This document shows, one piece after another, positions 60,680 through 64,000 of a DNA stretch of 64,000 nt. Both the position numbers and the translations under genes were made by a program. The notes beneath the pieces were generated by a model, which saw only the letters and a program-made list of their open reading frames with translations, was not told the DNA's origin and did no database searches. How positions within the stretch are numbered: the stretch's first letter is position 1; every line of letters starts with the position of its first letter. Source of the DNA: an uncultured Oscillospiraceae bacterium (GTDB lineage: Bacteria; Bacillota; Clostridia; Oscillospirales; Acutalibacteraceae); assembly GCA_902492455.1 (NCBI GenBank), contig CABULH010000007.1, positions 1 through 64,000 of the forward strand. The letters run 5' to 3'.

Positions 60680-61561
60680 ATGGGAAAAGTATGGCGATGC
60701 TTGACAAAGGATGCCACTGTTATGGCAATGGTGATGGATTCCACCGATATGGTGGCGGAGGCAGAACGCATTCATCAGCCTTCAGCGGTAATGTCCGCCG
60801 CTTTGGGACGGCTGCTGACGGCGGCTTCCATGATGGGGATTATGCTGAAAGGGAAAGACGACTCCCTGACGCTGAAACTCAGCGGAGGCGGTCCCTCCGG
60901 TACGGTCATGGCTGTTTCGGACAGTCTGGGCAATGTCCGGGGATATGCCGATCACCCTGTGGTGGAGATTCCTTTGAAGAGCAACGGCAAGCTGGATGTC
61001 AGCGGAGCGGTGGGAACCGACGGGCTGCTGTATGTGATGAGGGATACCGGCGGTGCCGAACCCTATGTGGGCTGTACGCCGATTGTCTCGGGTGAAATTG
61101 CAGAGGATATCACCAGTTATTATGCGGTTAGTGAGCAGACGCCGACAGTCTGTGCTTTAGGGGTGCTGGTCAATCCAGACTTAACCGTTCGAGCGGCAGG
61201 AGGATTTCTGCTGCAGCTGCTGCCTTTTTGTCCAGACGAGGTCATCGATCATGTGGAAAGCAATGTGGCGGCGATGGAATCCATGACCGCCATGCTGGAC
61301 AGCGGTCTGTCGGTAGAGGATATCTGCCGCCGTTTACTGGATGGTTTCGAGTACGATGTGCTGGACACCTATCAGCCGGAATATCGCTGCACCTGTTCCC
61401 GTGAACGGGTGGAACGGGCTTTTTCCGCTATGCGTCCGGAGGATCTCAGAGATTTGCCGGATGAGGAGGGAAAAGTGGAGGTTACCTGCCGTTTTTGTGA
61501 TCATATCTATTGCTTTACCACGGAGGATATAGAGGCTATCGTCTCGGATAAGACGCAGTGA
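60680..61561 (+). CDS. hslO: redox-regulated molecular chaperone Hsp33
   Basis: A 293-residue chaperone switched on by oxidation. The N-terminal substrate domain has LKLSGGGPSGTVMAVSD and the SGEIAEDITSYY segment; the C-terminal switch has CTC and CRFC, the four zinc cysteines, at about residues 238-275. I start at 60680; a GTG at 60671 is too close to the AGAGG site. It is the last gene of the yerC unit before the tRNA promoter. Confidence 0.95.
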   Translation: MGKVWRCLTKDATVMAMVMDSTDMVAEAERIHQPSAVMSAALGRLLTAASMMGIMLKGKDDSLTLKLSGGGPSGTVMAVSDSLGNVRGYADHPVVEIPLKSNGKLDVSGAVGTDGLLYVMRDTGGAEPYVGCTPIVSGEIAEDITSYYAVSEQTPTVCALGVLVNPDLTVRAAGGFLLQLLPFCPDEVIDHVESNVAAMESMTAMLDSGLSVEDICRRLLDGFEYDVLDTYQPEYRCTCSRERVERAFSAMRPEDLRDLPDEEGKVEVTCRFCDHIYCFTTEDIEAIVSDKTQ

Positions 61562-61599
61562 AGCCCTGGAAATTTTTTCGAAAAAATTGAAATTGGTGG

Positions 61600-61628
61600 T
61601 TGACAAGAAGGGGCTTCTTTGGTATTAT
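61600..61628 (+). promoter_or_regulatory. promoter of the tRNA cluster
   Basis: Perfect TTGACA (61600-61605), 17-base spacer, TATTAT (61623-61628). Transcription would begin about 20 bases before tRNA-Val. Confidence 0.85.
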
Positions 61629-61656
61629 ATACAGCGTCGCATGTGGCGGCTGGTTT

Positions 61657-61732
61657 GGGAGCATAGCTCAGCTGGTAGAGCACCTGCCTTACAAGCAGGG
61701 GGTCACAGGTTCGAGCCCTGTTGTTCCCACCA
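61657..61732 (+). tRNA. tRNA-Val (anticodon TAC)
   Basis: A complete cloverleaf: acceptor GGGAGCA with TGTTCCC, D arm GCTCAGCTGGTAGAGC, anticodon stem CCTGC/GCAGG with loop CTTACAA, T arm ACAGG-TTCGAGC-CCTGT, and encoded CCA. First gene of the cluster. Confidence 0.97.
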
Positions 61733-61742
61733 TGTTGGATTT

Positions 61743-61819
61743 GGCCCGGTAGTTCAGCTGGTTAGAACGCTAGCCTGTCACGCTAGAGGTCGACGGTTCG
61801 AGCCCGTTCCGGGTCGCCA
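61743..61819 (+). tRNA. tRNA-Asp (anticodon GTC)
   Basis: A complete cloverleaf: acceptor GGCCCGG with CCGGGTC (one G-U), anticodon stem CTAGC/GCTAG with loop CTGTCAC, T loop TTCGAGC, and encoded CCA. Confidence 0.97.
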
Positions 61820-61824
61820 TACAT

Positions 61825-61900
61825 GCCTCTGTAGCTCAGTCGGTAGAGCAAGGGACTGAAAATCCCTGTGTCGTTGGTTCGATTCCGACCGGAGGCACCA
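61825..61900 (+). tRNA. tRNA-Phe (anticodon GAA)
   Basis: A complete cloverleaf: acceptor GCCTCTG with CGGAGGC, anticodon loop CTGAAAA within GGGA/TCCC, T loop TTCGATT, and encoded CCA. Confidence 0.97.
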
Positions 61901-61906
61901 TTCCCT

Positions 61907-61982
61907 GCGGCTTTAGCTCATCTGGTAGAGCGCCACCTTGCCAAGGTGGAGGTAGCGAGTTCGAGCCTCGTAAGCCGCTCCA
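61907..61982 (+). tRNA. tRNA-Gly (anticodon GCC)
   Basis: A complete cloverleaf: acceptor GCGGCTT with AAGCCGC, anticodon stem CCACC/GGTGG with loop TTGCCAA, T loop TTCGAGC, and encoded CCA. Last of the first tRNA group. Confidence 0.97.
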
Positions 61983-61993
61983 TTTTCCTGTAG

Positions 61994-62020
61994 AAAGACG
62001 TCATGCATTGGCGTCTTTTC
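61994..62020 (+). terminator. terminator inside the tRNA cluster
   Basis: AAAGACG pairs with CGTCTTT (plus weaker inner pairs) and is followed by TTTCCTTTCT. It separates tRNA-Cys from the four upstream tRNAs, so some transcripts probably end here; no strong second promoter is visible. Confidence 0.65.
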
Positions 62021-62051
62021 CTTTCTGAAATACGGGCTTGTCCCGTTATCC

Positions 62052-62126
62052 GGCGCCATAGCCAAGTGGTAAGGCATGGGTCTGCAAAACCCTGATTCCC
62101 CAGTTCAAATCTGGGTGGCGCCTCCA
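62052..62126 (+). tRNA. tRNA-Cys (anticodon GCA)
   Basis: A complete cloverleaf: acceptor GGCGCCA with TGGCGCC, short D arm GCCAAGTGGTAAGGC, anticodon loop CTGCAAA within GGGT/ACCC, T loop TTCAAAT, and encoded CCA. Confidence 0.97.
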
Positions 62127-62169
62127 AAAAAGCAAGGCACTCCGTTTCTGCGGAGTGCCTTGCTTTTTT
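62126..62169 (+). terminator. intrinsic terminator after tRNA-Cys
   Basis: A perfect 19-pair stem ending in A/T runs (AAAAAAGCAAGGCACTCCG with its complement) and a six-base loop. A very strong bidirectional terminator. Confidence 0.9.
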
Positions 62170-62264
62170 GGAATATATCCTTTTTAGAAGATTGAAAACG
62201 GCAGCTCTTAATAAATCTATGGGACAGCGCACCGATTTTTCGGATCTGACATAGAATATGTTAG

Positions 62265-62315
62265 GCGGCGGACCGGCGCCGGGCGGGAAGTGGCGGGATA
62301 GCGCCGGTCCGCCGC
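62265..62315. other. long GC-rich hairpin before the small membrane gene
   Basis: A perfect 15-pair stem (GCGGCGGACCGGCGC, 62265-62279, with 62301-62315) around a 21-base G-rich loop, no T run after it. It lies in the 250-base gap between the tRNA terminator and the next gene, 63 bases before its start. Possible structured leader or small RNA; otherwise the gap shows nothing. Confidence 0.5.
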
Positions 62316-62378
62316 TGACAAGCTGACAGCGGCTGCGCCATCGGCAACGGAATTGCCCGCGGCGGGAAAGGAGGACCT

Positions 62379-62753
62379 ATGGGAGAACATATTTTATTGA
62401 CAGCGGTTCTATTATTGGCGTTATTCGGTTGTGCAGAACTGATTCGCCGCCTGGTGCTGCGGGTAATGGCGCCCAGCAAAGGGGCGGGAGGAATTCTGGT
62501 TATCCCGATTTCCGGACACCGGGAGGACATCGAATATGTAGTGCGTTCCGCAGCGGTGCGCCGCAACTGGGTCCGCGGTACGGAAAACCGGCCGATTCTG
62601 ATTTTGGATGCCGGAATGGACAAGGAAACACGGCGATTGGCGGAGGTTGCCTGTATCGAGGTTAAGGGTGTGGATTTGTATACGCCGGAGGATTTGATTC
62701 AGAGAGGAAAAATGATCGGAAATATCACGGCAGAACATTTGCAAACCCTATAG
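62379..62753 (+). CDS. small membrane-anchored protein of unknown function
   Basis: A 124-residue protein with an N-terminal hydrophobic helix (about 5-27) and a soluble domain of alternating strands and helices: GILVIPISGHREDIEYVVRSAAVRRN ... PILILDAGMDKETRRLAEVACIEV. Similar short proteins sit near recD2 in other Clostridia as far as I recall, without known function. The binding site AAAGGAGG is strong. It is transcribed before recD2, whose promoter lies within this gene's last codons. Confidence 0.7.
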   Translation: MGEHILLTAVLLLALFGCAELIRRLVLRVMAPSKGAGGILVIPISGHREDIEYVVRSAAVRRNWVRGTENRPILILDAGMDKETRRLAEVACIEVKGVDLYTPEDLIQRGKMIGNITAEHLQTL

Positions 62754-62767
62754 GAATGCTGTATACT
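62739..62767 (+). promoter_or_regulatory. promoter of recD2
   Basis: TTGCAA (62739-62744), 17-base spacer, TATACT (62762-62767), overlapping the end of the preceding gene and 37 bases before the recD2 ATG. Confidence 0.6.
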
Positions 62768-62803
62768 ATAGAATATATGTTTGTATAAAAAGGACGTAGA
62801 GGC

Positions 62804-64000
62804 ATGGAAGATAAAAAACTGGAGGAACTCCAGGGCACGGTGGAACGCGTGGTATTCCGCAATGATGACAATGGCTGGACAGTTTTGGACCTGGAAGCGG
62901 GGGATCAGCTGCATAAAGTGGTGGGCGTGCTGCCAATGGCAAGCGTGGGGGAAACGCTGAAACTGATGGGCGGCTGGGTGGATCATCCCAGCTTCGGCCT
63001 ACAGTTTCGGGCGGAATACGGAGAACGTTACCTGCCGACCGATGCCTCCGCCATCCTGCGCTATCTGTCCAGCGGTGCCATCAAGGGGATCGGCGCATCC
63101 ACCGCAGCCCGGATTGTAGAGAAATTCGGCGATGATACCCTGCGGATTATGGAAGAAGATCCAGCCCGGTTGGCGGAAATCAAGGGGATCACTTCCACGA
63201 AGGCGAAAAAGATCGGCGAAGAGTTCGCTAGTCAGTTTGGACTGCGGGAAGTTATGCTGACCTTTTCACGCTATGGTCTGACGGCCAATGAAGCGCTGCG
63301 CTGCTGGAAACGTTGGGGAACTTCCACAGTCTCCAAAATTGAAGAAAATCCCTATTTGCTCTGTTCAGCAGGTTTGTATATTGGTTTTGAACGGGCGGAT
63401 CAGATCTGTATGGGGATGCATCGGCTGCCGGATGATCCTCGTCGCATTGAAGCGGGAGTTCTTTATGTTCTGCGGCATAATCTCTCTAACGGGCACACCT
63501 GCCTTCCAGCGGATAAGCTGATTCCTACCACCACGCAGCTGTTGCAGGTGAGTGAAGAAGCGGTTACGGATGTTCTGGACACGATGATCTCTTCCTTTAC
63601 GATAAAGGAAGAGATCGTCAATCAGCGCCGTTTTTTGTTTTTGAACCACCTGCATCAGGCCGAACGGTTTATTGCCGCCCGGATTCGGCTGATGATGGGC
63701 TTTCCGCCTACAGCCAATCCATATATTGCATCCGGCATCGACGCCATTGAACGGAGCAACCACATTCGATATGAGAGCCAGCAGCGTCTGGCGATTACAG
63801 AAGCTATCGAAAAAGGTACGCTGATTTTAACCGGCGGCCCCGGCACCGGTAAAACCACCACGCTGCGGGCAATCATCACTTTGCTGGAAGGAATGGGGGA
63901 GTCGGTGGCCATTGCGGCCCCCACCGGCCGCGCCGCTAAACGGATTGCCGAACTCACCGGCTGCGAGGCCAAAACCATTCATCGGCTGCTGGAGGTACAG
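62804..64000 (+). CDS. recD2: RecD2-like ATP-dependent DNA helicase, 5' part
   Basis: The first 399 codons of an SF1B helicase; the window ends in frame before the stop, so the gene is partial. The N-terminal OB-like region (LEELQGTVERVVFRNDDNGW) and tandem helix-hairpin-helix segments (AIKGIGASTAARIV, EIKGITSTKAKKIG) are typical of RecD2 and absent from RecBCD-type RecD. Walker A is GGPGTGKTTTL near residue 346, followed by motif Ia AAPTGRAAKRI. RecD2 unwinds DNA 5' to 3' in repair. The start follows AGGACGTAGAGG. Confidence 0.93.
   Translation, partial: MEDKKLEELQGTVERVVFRNDDNGWTVLDLEAGDQLHKVVGVLPMASVGETLKLMGGWVDHPSFGLQFRAEYGERYLPTDASAILRYLSSGAIKGIGASTAARIVEKFGDDTLRIMEEDPARLAEIKGITSTKAKKIGEEFASQFGLREVMLTFSRYGLTANEALRCWKRWGTSTVSKIEENPYLLCSAGLYIGFERADQICMGMHRLPDDPRRIEAGVLYVLRHNLSNGHTCLPADKLIPTTTQLLQVSEEAVTDVLDTMISSFTIKEEIVNQRRFLFLNHLHQAERFIAARIRLMMGFPPTANPYIASGIDAIERSNHIRYESQQRLAITEAIEKGTLILTGGPGTGKTTTLRAIITLLEGMGESVAIAAPTGRAAKRIAELTGCEAKTIHRLLEVQ

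Noticed and set aside
61587..62232. Open frames crossing the tRNA cluster
   Set aside because: They run through complete tRNA genes and their terminators; typical spurious frames.
1..64000. CRISPR arrays, insertion sequences, prophage or toxin-antitoxin modules
   Set aside because: No regularly spaced repeats, transposase, phage structural gene or recognisable toxin/antitoxin pair was found on either strand.

Overview
The window is a dense, slightly GC-rich bacterial chromosome segment. Gene content and order point to a low-endospore-type or gut Clostridia (Firmicutes), probably the Oscillospiraceae/Ruminococcaceae side. The evidence is: PolC, short HisG with HisZ, an ECF transporter core, the run pyrH-frr-uppS-cdsA-dxr-rseP-ispG-polC, a ClpE-like ATPase with a zinc finger, TepA, YerC, and strong AGGAGG-type ribosome binding sites with sigma-A promoters (TTGACA-N17-TATAAT). 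This assignment is inference; there is no 16S gene in the window.

Layout. 1-4.05 kb (minus strand): a heterodimeric ABC drug-type exporter preceded by a promoter, a 19-residue leader peptide and an intrinsic terminator, which together look like a ribosome-controlled attenuator. 4.1-6.0 kb: an ABC-2 ATPase/permease pair. 6.0-8.4 kb: homocysteine and cysteine synthesis. 8.5-11.2 kb: a two-component system. 11.2-11.9 kb: a membrane-anchored unknown on the minus strand. 12.1-17.3 kb: ruvC-ruvA-(zinc-ribbon membrane protein)-ruvB-(small membrane protein)-glmM-methyltransferase. 17.4-20.7 kb: ecfA1-ecfA2-ecfT-truA. 20.8-26.8 kb: DUF5711-like protein, two CvpA-like proteins, a CDP-alcohol phosphatidyltransferase and the Clp ATPase. 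26.9-30.4 kb: NUDIX, HAD, cation-efflux and ATP-grasp genes.

30.4-31.4 kb is an AT-rich island with a small cysteine-rich gene, three hairpins and att-like short repeats, unlike its surroundings. 31.4-34.1 kb: an unknown membrane protein divergent from a DEAD-box helicase whose leader contains a terminator. 34.2-45.5 kb: UMP kinase, ribosome recycling, the isoprenoid/lipid genes and DNA polymerase III PolC. 45.5-51.8 kb: a histidine operon hisZ-G-D-C-B-(A::I fusion)-E behind a palindromic operator; hisH and hisF are absent and hisA is fused in frame to hisI.

52-54.8 kb (minus): a UbiB-like kinase with a phasin-like partner, and TepA. 54.8-57.4 kb: MATE exporter, sirtuin, YaiI. 57.4-59.4 kb (minus): a pair of PH-domain membrane proteins (YdbT/YdbS-like). 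59.5-61.6 kb: YerC (TrpR-like, plausibly the histidine regulator acting on the hisZ operator), a methyltransferase and Hsp33. 61.6-62.2 kb: five tRNA genes (Val, Asp, Phe, Gly, Cys). 62.3-64 kb: a small membrane protein and the 5' part of recD2, cut by the window end.

Most of the window is housekeeping. The parts that deserve attention are the regulatory leaders (exporter attenuator, helicase leader terminator, his operator), the hisA-hisI fusion with its missing partners, and the AT-rich island. No CRISPR array, transposase, integrase or prophage gene is visible.
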